Source: Melioribacteraceae bacterium
GTDB lineage: Bacteria > Bacteroidota > Ignavibacteria > Ignavibacteriales > Melioribacteraceae
NCBI GenBank assembly: GCA_021740785.1
Contig: JAIOZI010000016.1
Span: forward strand, 19,651-83,650
Direction: 5' to 3'
DNA: 64,000 bases
Shown: positions 7,220 through 15,920 of the stretch, piece by piece
Position numbering within the stretch: the stretch's first letter is position 1
How the letters are laid out: every line of letters starts with the position of its first letter
Notes under the pieces: model-generated
Seen by the model: the letters and a program-made list of their open reading frames with translations, nothing else
What the model was told of the DNA's origin: nothing
The model's database searches: none
Position numbers and translations under genes: made by a program

Positions 7220-10042
7220 CTACTCCCCGTTATAATTAAATTTTACAGGTAATACATATACACTTTCATTATTACTTGAATCGAAATGAATCTCGCCAAA
7301 AACTTCGGCATTTTCAGGAACAAATTCAGCAGGTTTTTTAATCTCGCAATTAACTATTTCCGAAATTGAAGGATATAACGTGAGCCTGGAATTTTTACCT
7401 TCCTCTACACTAAAATTAGTCTCGCTTTTAAAGGCGGCTTTTTCAGTGATATGCACAAACACTTCACCTTCCGAATGAGTAAAAGCCGGTATCATAACAA
7501 ACTTAAGATTTACGCTGTCGGCATCGAACCTGTTCCGGACAGAAACCGATCCTTCATTATAAGATATTCCACCGATACCTTTCGCCTCGCCATTTTCATC
7601 ATAAATCATTAATGCGAAATCCGTTACTTTGTTGAAATCTTCTTTTGAGATCATTATCTCAAAAGTTTTGGAAGCTTCACCTTTTCTTAACACGAAAGGA
7701 ATCTCATATTCTTCGCCGGCATTAATCAAGGCGGAGTGAAATGTTTCATATCCCAAAATTTTACCGCTCATATTATAGTTATTGTCTTTGTTAAACTGAT
7801 TAACTAACTCCAATTGATTGTGATTCTCGCTGAGCGGATTTTTATTAAGCACATCAATCGATTCGAACTCAACCGATAAATCATAACTGGAAATATTTCT
7901 TGATCTAAAATATCCCAGAACCACTAATTCATAGATACCGGGCTCGAGATTATAATAATAACGATCGCTTTTAAACTCTTCTTCTTCGAAATTTATAAAG
8001 TCAAACCCAATTTGTTCACCCGCGGGATCATGAAGAAAATACCAAACATTTGTGTAAGTGTCTTCATCAGAAGTAACTCTCGTCCGCATTGAAGTTCCGC
8101 CTGCCGGTACTTTTACATAGTATCTTTTATGCTCACCGATATTTAGTTTTTCATCTTTCCAATTCATCTTGTAATCATTTAATTCGGTAAAATTATTTGG
8201 AATAACAATTGTAACCATCATACTAAATTCAGGGAAGTTTGATTTATCCGCACGATAAGCAGTTATAACGGCATTATACATTCCCGGTTCTTTCATCTTA
8301 TCCATATCTAGTTTTACTTCAACATTTCCCGATTGATTATTTCTAATATGCATTTTTTTCTGAACCGGGACCAACCAATCCTTACTGCTTTCCAAGTTAT
8401 AAACCCGGTAGAATTGATCTTTATTAATTGTATTGTTTCTCGTTACCTGAAATGTAAAAGTTTCATTCCCGGTTAAGAATGATCCATCCCTGATGTAAAG
8501 ATTGGGTGCGGAATTATCGGGCATGTTCGGTGCTAAAGAACTGATTTTGTAAGTTTCATAATTATTCAGTTCACCGGCATCAATATATTTTTTCAGCAGC
8601 TCGTAAGCATTGACAATATTTACATATCCGCCGCCTTGATCAATCGCTTCATAACCTTCAATTTTGACTGCGCTCTCTCTAACAACTTTATATAAAAATT
8701 GTGATGGAACTTTTATATCGGGATATTCTTGAACTGCAGCACTTAACAACAGCGACATGATACCGGCTGAATATGGTGATGCCATCGAAGTTCCCCACAT
8801 GCGGTCTCCCCTGCTGAAGTTTGGAATAGTTGATGCAGCGGCTCCGGGTGAAACTACATCCGGCTTACTAACCTCTCCGCCCCTGGAACTGAAATGAAGA
8901 ATAATATCGTCAGGCAGAGTAGCGCCGTACATATCGCTTCCGACCTGAGTAGTGAGAACTGCCCCTGAAGAAAAAACCGCCCAGCTTGCTGCCGGTAATC
9001 CGCTGGTGGATAAACCGGGACCCTCATTACCGTTTGATGTACATACATATAAATAAGGATTTTCCGTGGTAAGTTCTTCAATAAATTTTTCCATTTCGGC
9101 TCTGCCTTCAATTTCCGACCCGATTCCAAAACTCATATTAATCACACAAGGTTTTCCGGTTTCTTTTGAAATTTTATCGGCATATAAAAAACATTTCTTC
9201 ATACTTTCAGTAACAGTCGCGCCTCCGGCAAAATTATTATTTCCCAGTTTGCAGCCGATCACATTTGCCCCGGGAGCAACACCGTTAAAATCTACTCCGC
9301 CAATTTGGTAGCCGGTTGAAATTCCCGCACAATGAGTCCCATGTGCACCGTCATCAAAAAAGAAATTAACTTTCTGTTCATCGGGAAAAATATTTAATCC
9401 CATTGTAAAGGGAGCCAGACCTTCCGCCGTTTCAATATTGAAAGCATCATAATTTACCTTGTAGTCGCGAAGAGGTTTTTCATCCGATAGATCACCGTCA
9501 CCGTTACTATCAAAATAAACTACCCAATATTCACTTCCCGCCGTACCTGTTTTGAATGTAACGAAATAAAACAAATCATCTTTCGTTCCGTTGTTATTCA
9601 CATCCGAAGCTCCGGAACCGGAATTCAACCATAATTTTTCCGGAAGCACTCCGATGTAATATTCTTCATCAATAGGATTCAAATCAAGTTTGCCTGCCCC
9701 TGCCACCTTCATATTTTCATCTTCATTTACAAAATAATTAATGCCATCTTCCTCATCGGTATCTGCTTCAAAAAATTTAACATCTCCCTGACCTGTAAAA
9801 TCCTGCACATCAATAACTTTAACATCGCCGGTAGTTGTTTTTAGTAAACCTTCAACGCCCATATCAACACCGGTATCAAAAATAAATACGATAGTTCCGC
9901 GTCCGTCATGGTCCGGGTGCGCCTGAATGAATTCCTCAACACCTGTCTGCTTTAAAGATAGAAATGTTTGGGAATCCAATTGACCGAAAACAATACCCGT
10001 AAGTAGTGTTAAAATGCAGAATGATTTTAATAATGATTTCAT
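7220..10042 (-). CDS. Secreted S8 peptidase, tripeptidyl-peptidase-II-like
   Basis: 940 residues with a signal peptide (1-21). The catalytic triad is visible: Asp56 in FIFDTGVDM, His234 in GAHGTHCAG, and the Ser in GTSMASPYSAG at about residue 420. The long stretch between Asp and His, with KVIDVQDFTGQGDVKF following the Asp motif, is a hallmark of tripeptidyl peptidase II rather than classic subtilisin, in which the two residues are close. The C-terminal half is beta-rich, as in TPP II accessory domains. Unlike cytosolic eukaryotic TPP II it has a secretion signal. It is sandwiched in an operon between a membrane protein (10-bp gap) and an OPT peptide importer (3-bp gap). The inferred role is periplasmic or extracellular peptide trimming that feeds the importer. 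Confidence 0.85.
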   Translation of the reverse strand: MKSLLKSFCILTLLTGIVFGQLDSQTFLSLKQTGVEEFIQAHPDHDGRGTIVFIFDTGVDMGVEGLLKTTTGDVKVIDVQDFTGQGDVKFFEADTDEEDGINYFVNEDENMKVAGAGKLDLNPIDEEYYIGVLPEKLWLNSGSGASDVNNNGTKDDLFYFVTFKTGTAGSEYWVVYFDSNGDGDLSDEKPLRDYKVNYDAFNIETAEGLAPFTMGLNIFPDEQKVNFFFDDGAHGTHCAGISTGYQIGGVDFNGVAPGANVIGCKLGNNNFAGGATVTESMKKCFLYADKISKETGKPCVINMSFGIGSEIEGRAEMEKFIEELTTENPYLYVCTSNGNEGPGLSTSGLPAASWAVFSSGAVLTTQVGSDMYGATLPDDIILHFSSRGGEVSKPDVVSPGAAASTIPNFSRGDRMWGTSMASPYSAGIMSLLLSAAVQEYPDIKVPSQFLYKVVRESAVKIEGYEAIDQGGGYVNIVNAYELLKKYIDAGELNNYETYKISSLAPNMPDNSAPNLYIRDGSFLTGNETFTFQVTRNNTINKDQFYRVYNLESSKDWLVPVQKKMHIRNNQSGNVEVKLDMDKMKEPGMYNAVITAYRADKSNFPEFSMMVTIVIPNNFTELNDYKMNWKDEKLNIGEHKRYYVKVPAGGTSMRTRVTSDEDTYTNVWYFLHDPAGEQIGFDFINFEEEEFKSDRYYYNLEPGIYELVVLGYFRSRNISSYDLSVEFESIDVLNKNPLSENHNQLELVNQFNKDNNYNMSGKILGYETFHSALINAGEEYEIPFVLRKGEASKTFEIMISKEDFNKVTDFALMIYDENGEAKGIGGISYNEGSVSVRNRFDADSVNLKFVMIPAFTHSEGEVFVHITEKAAFKSETNFSVEEGKNSRLTLYPSISEIVNCEIKKPAEFVPENAEVFGEIHFDSSNNESVYVLPVKFNYNGE

Positions 10043-10052
10043 TTTTCACCTG

Positions 10053-10886
10053 TTATTCTTCTAGTTGAATTTCAGTTTTAGATTTTTCTTTATCTAGTTT
10101 TTCATAATCCAGTTCAGAGCCCATCACGCTATGGGGAATCATAAATATCAGCAATAAAAGAATCGAAGCAAACAAAGCCCAGTTCTTCGGCTTTTCGGAT
10201 CTCTTATACATAAAATATGCAATCAGCCATCCGACCAATGCGATAAGTGTTTTGTTATCGGTTAAATCATAACCAAATGGGAAGCCGGTCCAATAAGCAT
10301 CAAAAGCATATTTTTGAACAATCGGTCCCAGTATAAAACCGCCGGCGAGTAAAAATCCTATCGTCCATAATGTAAGATTCTTTAACTTCGGTTCTTTGCG
10401 GAAAAACTCCAAACCGGTTCGAGTTGAAAGAAGCATTGATCCGAACATTGCAATCACATGCAATATCAAAATCAAAGTCGGCACTTCACCTTTGAATCTT
10501 ATAACCACATCGTCACCGGGTGGTAATTTTAAATTTTGACCGGCGGAAGTAAGCTCTACATAATACCGTAATTTACCTGCGGGAGGTTGATTCGGAAGTG
10601 CGGTAAACAATGTATCCCCGTCACGTTCCATGTTTTGAATTGTCCAATCATCTGATGTTTTATATCTTTTCCAGAAAAGTTTCCCTTCGATATTATTATC
10701 CGGGACTGTAACTCTGACATCCGCATCATCATCACCGCCCATTGAAGTTAGGAACTTATATTCAATCTTTTGATTTAATACCGTTTGCTCCCCGGATATC
10801 GGGTAGGTTGGGCCTGTTAATCTTTGATAAACTGCTGATGATGCTGTAATAATGAAAGCTAAAAACCACACAAAGAAATTTTTCAT
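10053..10886 (-). CDS. Membrane protein of unknown function, first gene of the peptidase operon
   Basis: 277 residues. An N-terminal hydrophobic segment (1-18) is followed by a beta-rich, probably periplasmic domain (about 25-130: PTYPISGEQTVLNQ, KLRYYVELTSAGQ), then four membrane helices (about 134-152, 170-190, 210-225, 236-253) and a charged cytoplasmic tail. I do not recognise a named family. Its position 10 bp upstream of the tripeptidyl-peptidase-like gene suggests a role tied to peptide processing, perhaps anchoring or sensing, but that is inference from context only. Confidence 0.75.
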   Translation of the reverse strand: MKNFFVWFLAFIITASSAVYQRLTGPTYPISGEQTVLNQKIEYKFLTSMGGDDDADVRVTVPDNNIEGKLFWKRYKTSDDWTIQNMERDGDTLFTALPNQPPAGKLRYYVELTSAGQNLKLPPGDDVVIRFKGEVPTLILILHVIAMFGSMLLSTRTGLEFFRKEPKLKNLTLWTIGFLLAGGFILGPIVQKYAFDAYWTGFPFGYDLTDNKTLIALVGWLIAYFMYKRSEKPKNWALFASILLLLIFMIPHSVMGSELDYEKLDKEKSKTEIQLEE

Positions 10887-10980
10887 AACACCGGTAGATT
10901 ACTTGAAGTTTATGTTCAAAAATGTCTTCTAAAATAGTGCAAAGAGACCAATAGAAGCAAATATAATTTATTAAAATCGG

Positions 10981-11331
10981 TTAAAACAATTCATCGATTT
11001 TTTCTACTGGTCTTGCCAGAACCGCCCTTTCGCCTTTTTCAATAATGGGACGTTCGATTAAATCAGGGTACTTAACAAAGAAATCAAGTAGTTGATCTTT
11101 TGTATAATTTTTGTTTTTGAAATCAAAATTTTTGTACTCTTTTGCTTTCTTTCGAAGAATAGCTTCAGGTTTTAAATCTGCTTTCTTCAGCAGCGTTTTT
11201 AACTTATTTTTTGTGAACGGAACATCATAGTAATTTACTTTTTGAAATTCGATCCCCATTTCTTCCAATTTTTTTACTGCTTTCCTGCTTGTTGTACATG
11301 TCGGTTTTTGATAAACAATTACTTTATCCAT
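10981..11331 (-). CDS. ArsC/Spx family thioredoxin-fold protein
   Basis: 116 residues, the standard length of the ArsC/Spx/YffB family. The N-terminal VIVYQKPTCTTSRKAVKKL holds a single redox-type Cys12 in a C-x-x-S arrangement, and the family motif RPII is near residue 92. Arsenate reductases use Cys12-type active sites with downstream Arg residues; several homologs have other roles such as Spx-like regulation. No ars operon partner is nearby, so an arsenic role is not supported by context. It is transcribed alone, divergent from tex. Confidence 0.8.
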   Translation of the reverse strand: MDKVIVYQKPTCTTSRKAVKKLEEMGIEFQKVNYYDVPFTKNKLKTLLKKADLKPEAILRKKAKEYKNFDFKNKNYTKDQLLDFFVKYPDLIERPIIEKGERAVLARPVEKIDELF

Positions 11332-11474
11332 AATATCCCTATATTTTTTGTTATGATTTTCATTACAAAGTTAATGATTTCCGTGCTCTTAATAAAAATC
11401 ATATCTTTTTCAAGTTGATTAAGTGCTCAATAAATATTTGTTTTGTCGATCAAAAATTTGCGAGGTAATAAAGA

Positions 11475-13640
11475 ATGCTGAACATCCCGAATGTTATATC
11501 AAATGAGCTGAACATAAAAATTGATCAAATTAATCAAGTTATTACACTTTTCGGTGAAGGAGCAACAATACCTTTTATTGTGCGCTACCGTAAAGAAAAA
11601 ACGGGCGGATTAAATGAAGATGATTTACGGAATATTGAAGAACGCCTGACATATTTAAACCTTCTTGAAGATAGAAAAAAAACAGTACTCAACAGTATCG
11701 ATGAACAGGGGAAACTGACTGATGAACTCCGGAAGAAAATTGAAGACTCATTAAAACTCCAAGAAGTAGAGGATCTATATCTGCCGTACAAGCCAAAGAG
11801 AAAAACAAGAGGAACCGTTGCGAAAGCAAAAGGATTGGAACCCCTTGCATTATTTATTTTGGATAACCCGAAATTCAAAGGCTCTCTGGATGAAGAAGCT
11901 GCAAAATATATTGATGAAGAAAAAGAGGTCGTCAGCATTGATGATGCAATACAAGGAGCAATGGATATTATTGCAGAAATGATCAGCGAAGATGCCGATG
12001 TGCGTCAAGTTGTTCGCGAATTTTTACTTGAGCAGGCACAGATTGTTTCGCAGAAGAGCAATGTTAAAGTTGGTGAAACTGCCCCCAATAAAAAAGATGT
12101 TTATGAAGTTTATCATGATTTTAAAATTGAATTGAGCAAAATAAAACCTCATCAAACCTTGGCGATAAATAGAGGTGAGCGAGAAAAGTTTCTGAAAGTG
12201 ATTCTGAGTTATGATAAACCCGGAGTACTTCAAAATATATTTGAAACATACTTCGATTATGAAGAATCTGTTTTTATCGATTTATTAAATGAAGTTGTTG
12301 ATGATTCATTCACACGTTTAGTTTATCCTTCGATTGAACGGGAGGTTCGAAATCACTTAACCGATATTGCCGATTTGCATGCAATTGAAATTTTTGCATC
12401 GAATCTTAGACAGTTATTACTTCAGCCGCCAATTGATAAAATTATTATGGGCATTGATCCCGGTTTTGTATCAGGTTCAAAAATTGCGATAATTGATAAA
12501 ACCGGCAAATACATTGACGGCGCAACAATATATCCGCATCCCCCGCAGAAAAGAACAGGTGATGCAAAAACGAGAATAGTTGATTTCGTAAATAAATATG
12601 GAGTTGAACTGATTGCAATCGGCAACGGTACTGCGAGCAGGGAAACAGAACTTCTGGTTGCTGAAATAATCAACGAGAATAATCTTAACTGCCATTACTT
12701 GATTATTAATGAAGCCGGAGCTTCCGTATATTCAGCATCGGCTATTGCAAAGCATGAGTTCCCTGATCTCGAAGCAAGTCAAAGAGGAAATATTTCGATT
12801 GCCAGACGCGTGCTGGACCCGCTGGCTGAATTGGTAAAAATCGATCCAAAGTCAATTGGTGTCGGTCTTTACCAGCACGATGTGGATCAGAAAATGCTGG
12901 TTAAAAAACTTGATGATGTTATTGTTAGTTGTGTTAATTATGTCGGCGTTGATTTGAACACTGCATCATCTTCCCTTTTAACTCACGTATCCGGATTAAA
13001 CAGTAGGATTGCCAATAATATTATTTCGCATCGTGAATCTATTGGGCGGTTTACAAATAGGCATCAATTAATGGATGTAAAGGGAGTCGGTGCAAAATTA
13101 TTTGAACAGGCAGCAGGTTTTTTGAAAATATCAAACGGTGAAATTTTATTTGATAATACCTTTATTCATCCCGAGTCATATGAAGCTGCCCAGAAACTGC
13201 TTAATCTCTGCAGCGTACAACTTGATGAGATAAAACAAAAAGGTAAACTTGTTGGAATGTTTGTCGATAAAGAAGGCAAGCTTAAAGTTGCAGAAACGAT
13301 TGGGGTTGGAGAGCCAACACTTGAAGATATTCTTGAAGACCTTGAAAAGCCTGGGCGCGATCCGAGAGAAGAGATGCCCAAACCAATCCTGCGGAGTGAT
13401 GTACTTAAGATGGAGGATTTACAGGAAGGCATGAAATTGAAAGGTACTGTGCGTAATATTGTTGACTTCGGTGCATTTGTTGATATCGGTGTTAAACAGG
13501 ACGGACTAATTCACATTTCGCAAATGGCAAATAAATTTATTAAACATCCGCTCGAAATCGTAAGTGTTGGAGATGTTATTGATGTGACTGTTATGAACAT
13601 CGATATTGATAAGGGCAGAATTGCTCTTAGTATGAAATAA
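11475..13640 (+). CDS. tex: Tex family S1 RNA-binding transcriptional accessory protein
   Basis: 721 residues, close to the usual Tex length. Order of domains: N-terminal helical Tex region (ATIPFIVRYRKEKTGGLNE near residues 30-48), a YqgF-like RNase-H fold starting at IMGIDPGFVSGSKIAIID (about 324), helix-hairpin-helix segments (SSLLTHVSGLNSRIANNI, MDVKGVGAKLFEQAAGFL) and a C-terminal S1 domain from about 650 (GMKLKGTVRNIVDFGAFVDIG). Tex binds RNA and associates with transcription in the cytoplasm. The gene ends 24 bp before the promoter of the trp operon. Confidence 0.95.
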   Translation: MLNIPNVISNELNIKIDQINQVITLFGEGATIPFIVRYRKEKTGGLNEDDLRNIEERLTYLNLLEDRKKTVLNSIDEQGKLTDELRKKIEDSLKLQEVEDLYLPYKPKRKTRGTVAKAKGLEPLALFILDNPKFKGSLDEEAAKYIDEEKEVVSIDDAIQGAMDIIAEMISEDADVRQVVREFLLEQAQIVSQKSNVKVGETAPNKKDVYEVYHDFKIELSKIKPHQTLAINRGEREKFLKVILSYDKPGVLQNIFETYFDYEESVFIDLLNEVVDDSFTRLVYPSIEREVRNHLTDIADLHAIEIFASNLRQLLLQPPIDKIIMGIDPGFVSGSKIAIIDKTGKYIDGATIYPHPPQKRTGDAKTRIVDFVNKYGVELIAIGNGTASRETELLVAEIINENNLNCHYLIINEAGASVYSASAIAKHEFPDLEASQRGNISIARRVLDPLAELVKIDPKSIGVGLYQHDVDQKMLVKKLDDVIVSCVNYVGVDLNTASSSLLTHVSGLNSRIANNIISHRESIGRFTNRHQLMDVKGVGAKLFEQAAGFLKISNGEILFDNTFIHPESYEAAQKLLNLCSVQLDEIKQKGKLVGMFVDKEGKLKVAETIGVGEPTLEDILEDLEKPGRDPREEMPKPILRSDVLKMEDLQEGMKLKGTVRNIVDFGAFVDIGVKQDGLIHISQMANKFIKHPLEIVSVGDVIDVTVMNIDIDKGRIALSMK

Positions 13641-13664
13641 TTAATTGATGCAGAGAATTTTATC

Positions 13665-13694
13665 TTGACATCATTACTAAGGTTTATATATATT
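13665..13694 (+). promoter_or_regulatory. Promoter of the trp operon
   Basis: TTGACA at 13665-13670 and TATATT at 13689-13694 are separated by 18 bp. A start of transcription about 7 bp further on falls at about 13701, so the leader-peptide ATG at 13705 would be almost at the 5' end of the RNA. The call rests on motif match and position only. Confidence 0.6.
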
Positions 13695-13704
13695 CGCAAT
13701 GGTT

Positions 13705-13779
13705 ATGATTAATAATAAAGGAACATATAACAGCAAAACAAGTTGGTCCAACTGGGCATGGTGGTGGTTTATGTCGTAA
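13705..13779 (+). CDS. trpL: trp operon leader peptide
   Basis: A 24-residue open frame containing five Trp codons within eight consecutive codons (13744-13767, reading WSNWAWWW), followed shortly by a strong intrinsic terminator and then trpE. This is the hallmark of transcription attenuation: ribosome stalling at Trp codons when charged tRNA-Trp is scarce favours an alternative fold and read-through. The in-frame ATG at 13699 would give 26 residues, but it overlaps the predicted start of transcription, so the ATG at 13705 is preferred and would be nearly leaderless. Confidence 0.85.
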   Translation: MINNKGTYNSKTSWSNWAWWWFMS

Positions 13780-13820
13780 CATTGTTGGATCAGTGAATAA
13801 AATAGAGAATAATATTTACC

Positions 13821-13860
13821 AAACCCCTCTTAGTATCACTGAGAGGGGTTTTTTGTTTTT
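13821..13860 (+). terminator. trp attenuator terminator
   Basis: AAACCCCTCTTAGT (13821-13834) pairs with ACTGAGAGGGGTTT (13838-13851) through 14 pairs including one G-T wobble, and the T-rich run continues to 13860. TCAGTG at 13790-13795 is complementary to CACTGA at 13837-13842, which offers an antiterminator. GTCCAAC at 13746-13752, inside the Trp codon region, can pair with GTTGGAT at 13784-13790 and so compete. The terminator itself is clear; the exact alternative pairings are inference. Confidence 0.9.
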
Positions 13861-13870
13861 AGGAGAATTT

Positions 13871-15349
13871 ATGGATTTCAAAAGTTTTAATGAATTGGCA
13901 GATAATTATAACATCGTTCCGGTTTATGAAAAAATAACCGCCGATATGCTCACACCTGTTTCGGCATATCTGAAGATTAGACACCAGCATAATTTCAACT
14001 TTTTATTTGAATCGGTTGAAGGTATTGGGAGATTAGCCAGGTATTCATTCATTGGAACTAATCCAAATAAAATAATAATAGATAACAACGGCAAATTAAC
14101 TATAACCGAAAGTGATAGTTCCAATCAAGTAGATGAAAATCTCTTTGATCATTTGAAACAATTATCGAATAAGTACAAAGCTGCAGTTGTTGATGAACTG
14201 CCCGATTTCACCGGCGGATTGATTGGATATATTGGATTCGAAAGTATATCGCAGATTGAAGATGTTATTGAATTCGACGGAGTGGATGAACTCGATTTAC
14301 CCGACTCATTATTAGGATTGTTTGATTCGGTTATTGCCTTCGATCATTATAAACATCAAATAATACTTATTCAGAATGTATTTGTCGATAAGTCAAAATC
14401 ATTGCAGATCCAATTCGACGAAGCGAAGCACAAATTAAAATTGCTGAGAGAAAACTTACAGATGCCTATAAATTACAAATCCGATTTCAAAATATCCGAA
14501 GGAAACGAAGAATATTTCGATAAAGAGAAATTCAGTAAAGTTGTTGAAAAGGCAAAGAAGAATATTTTTAACGGCGATGTATTTCAATTGGTATTATCTA
14601 AAAGATTTTCTTCGGCATTCACCGGTGATCAGTTTAATGTTTACCGCGCGTTACGTATGATTAATCCTTCGCCTTATATGTACTACATTGAACATAATGA
14701 TGAATTGTCTGTAATCGGAACCTCACCGGAAGATTTATTAAAAGTAAAAAACGGTAAAGCAGCCATCCTTCCGATTGCCGGAACAAGAAGACGAGGAAAA
14801 ACTTTTGAAGACGATTTGAACATGGAAGAGGATCTAAAAAATGATCCGAAGGAAATTGCCGAACATGTTATGCTTGTTGATCTTGCCCGCAATGATCTCG
14901 GAAGAGTATGCGATTTTGATACGGTAAAAGTAACAGAAGAAATGAACGTGCACCGCTTTTCTCATGTAATGCATTTGGTTTCCCGGGTTGAAGGTAAACT
15001 TAAAAATGAATTCGACTGTATTGATGCATTCCGTGCAAGTTTTCCTGCCGGAACCGTTTCGGGCGCTCCTAAAATCAGAGCCATTCAATTAATAAACGAA
15101 TACGAACAATTGAAACGCGGCATATATGCCGGAGCGGTTGGTTACATAGATTTTAACGGGAACATGGATATGTGCATCGCAATTCGAACAATGTTCACAA
15201 AAGGTAAATCAATATATTGGCAGGCGGGCGCGGGCATTGTCGCCGACAGCAAACCTGAATTGGAATTGAAAGAAATTAAAAATAAATCAGCAGCTTTGGT
15301 TAAGGCGCTTGAATACGCAGAGGTGATAGATGAAAATATTGATAATTGA
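13871..15349 (+). CDS. trpE: Anthranilate synthase component I
   Basis: 492 residues from the ATG at 13871, which has AGGAGA directly upstream (13861-13866). A longer frame from a GTG at 13793 would run through the attenuator hairpin and is rejected. TrpE converts chorismate to anthranilate with ammonia from TrpG. The N-terminal domain carries the FLFESVEG segment (about 44-51), equivalent to the LLES motif that binds feedback-inhibiting tryptophan. The chorismate-binding domain (about 225-485) has GTSPEDLLKVKNG, IAGTRRRG, and the late SFPAGTVSGAPKIRA and AGAGIVADSKPELE blocks. It overlaps trpG by 20 bp. Confidence 0.97.
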   Translation: MDFKSFNELADNYNIVPVYEKITADMLTPVSAYLKIRHQHNFNFLFESVEGIGRLARYSFIGTNPNKIIIDNNGKLTITESDSSNQVDENLFDHLKQLSNKYKAAVVDELPDFTGGLIGYIGFESISQIEDVIEFDGVDELDLPDSLLGLFDSVIAFDHYKHQIILIQNVFVDKSKSLQIQFDEAKHKLKLLRENLQMPINYKSDFKISEGNEEYFDKEKFSKVVEKAKKNIFNGDVFQLVLSKRFSSAFTGDQFNVYRALRMINPSPYMYYIEHNDELSVIGTSPEDLLKVKNGKAAILPIAGTRRRGKTFEDDLNMEEDLKNDPKEIAEHVMLVDLARNDLGRVCDFDTVKVTEEMNVHRFSHVMHLVSRVEGKLKNEFDCIDAFRASFPAGTVSGAPKIRAIQLINEYEQLKRGIYAGAVGYIDFNGNMDMCIAIRTMFTKGKSIYWQAGAGIVADSKPELELKEIKNKSAALVKALEYAEVIDENIDN

Positions 15350-15920
15350 TAATTACGATTCGTTTACATATAACCTTGTTCAGCTTGTTGGTAAATTCAC
15401 CAAAGACTTGATTATAAAGCGTAACGATAAGGTGACTGTTGATGAAATCCGCAAAATGAATATTAATAAAATAATTATTTCACCCGGACCCGGCAGACCT
15501 GAAGATTCAAAGGTTTCACTTGATATTATTCAGCAACTTGGCAAGGAAATTCCTGTGCTGGGCGTATGTTTGGGTCATCAAGCGATCGGTATTTCTTTCG
15601 GATGCAAAATTTCAAACGCACCGACCCTGATGCACGGTAAAACATCACTTATTCAACATGACGGCAAAACCATTTATAAGTCAATAGAACAAAACTTTAC
15701 CGCGGGGCGTTATCATTCATTAGTAATTGATAGAAATTATTTTTCGGATGATTTAATTATTACATCAACCACCGATGAAGGTGTGATAATGGGAATCCGT
15801 CACAGAGAATTTCCGGTTGAAGGAATTCAATTTCATCCCGAATCAATTCTCACTCCGCAAGGTGAAAACTTAATTAAAAATTGGCTGTACTTAGAAGATC
15901 ATTTCCCGGAGAAAAAATGA
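15330..15920 (+). CDS. trpG: Anthranilate synthase component II (glutamine amidotransferase)
   Basis: 196 residues, a complete class I glutamine amidotransferase. The nucleophile is Cys80 in GVCLGHQAIG; the His-Glu pair is in IQFHPESIL near residue 170. The N-terminus ILIIDNYDSFTYNLVQ is typical of TrpG/PabA. It supplies ammonia to TrpE. Encoded as a separate gene with a 20-bp overlap with trpE and a 4-bp ATGA-type overlap with trpD, implying coupled translation. It may also serve PabB, since TrpG/PabA are often shared, but no pabB is in view. Confidence 0.96.
   Translation: MKILIIDNYDSFTYNLVQLVGKFTKDLIIKRNDKVTVDEIRKMNINKIIISPGPGRPEDSKVSLDIIQQLGKEIPVLGVCLGHQAIGISFGCKISNAPTLMHGKTSLIQHDGKTIYKSIEQNFTAGRYHSLVIDRNYFSDDLIITSTTDEGVIMGIRHREFPVEGIQFHPESILTPQGENLIKNWLYLEDHFPEKK

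Noticed and set aside
10981..11331. Arsenic-resistance operon
   Set aside because: Only an ArsC/Spx-like protein is present, with no arsR, arsB or acr3 gene nearby.
13793..13870. GTG start for trpE at 13793
   Set aside because: The extension would be translated from the attenuator hairpin; the ATG at 13871 has AGGAGA upstream and matches the family N-terminus.
15881..15916. Upstream start for trpD
   Set aside because: It lies inside trpG and adds 12 unrelated residues; the ATG at 15917 overlaps the trpG stop and has GGAG.
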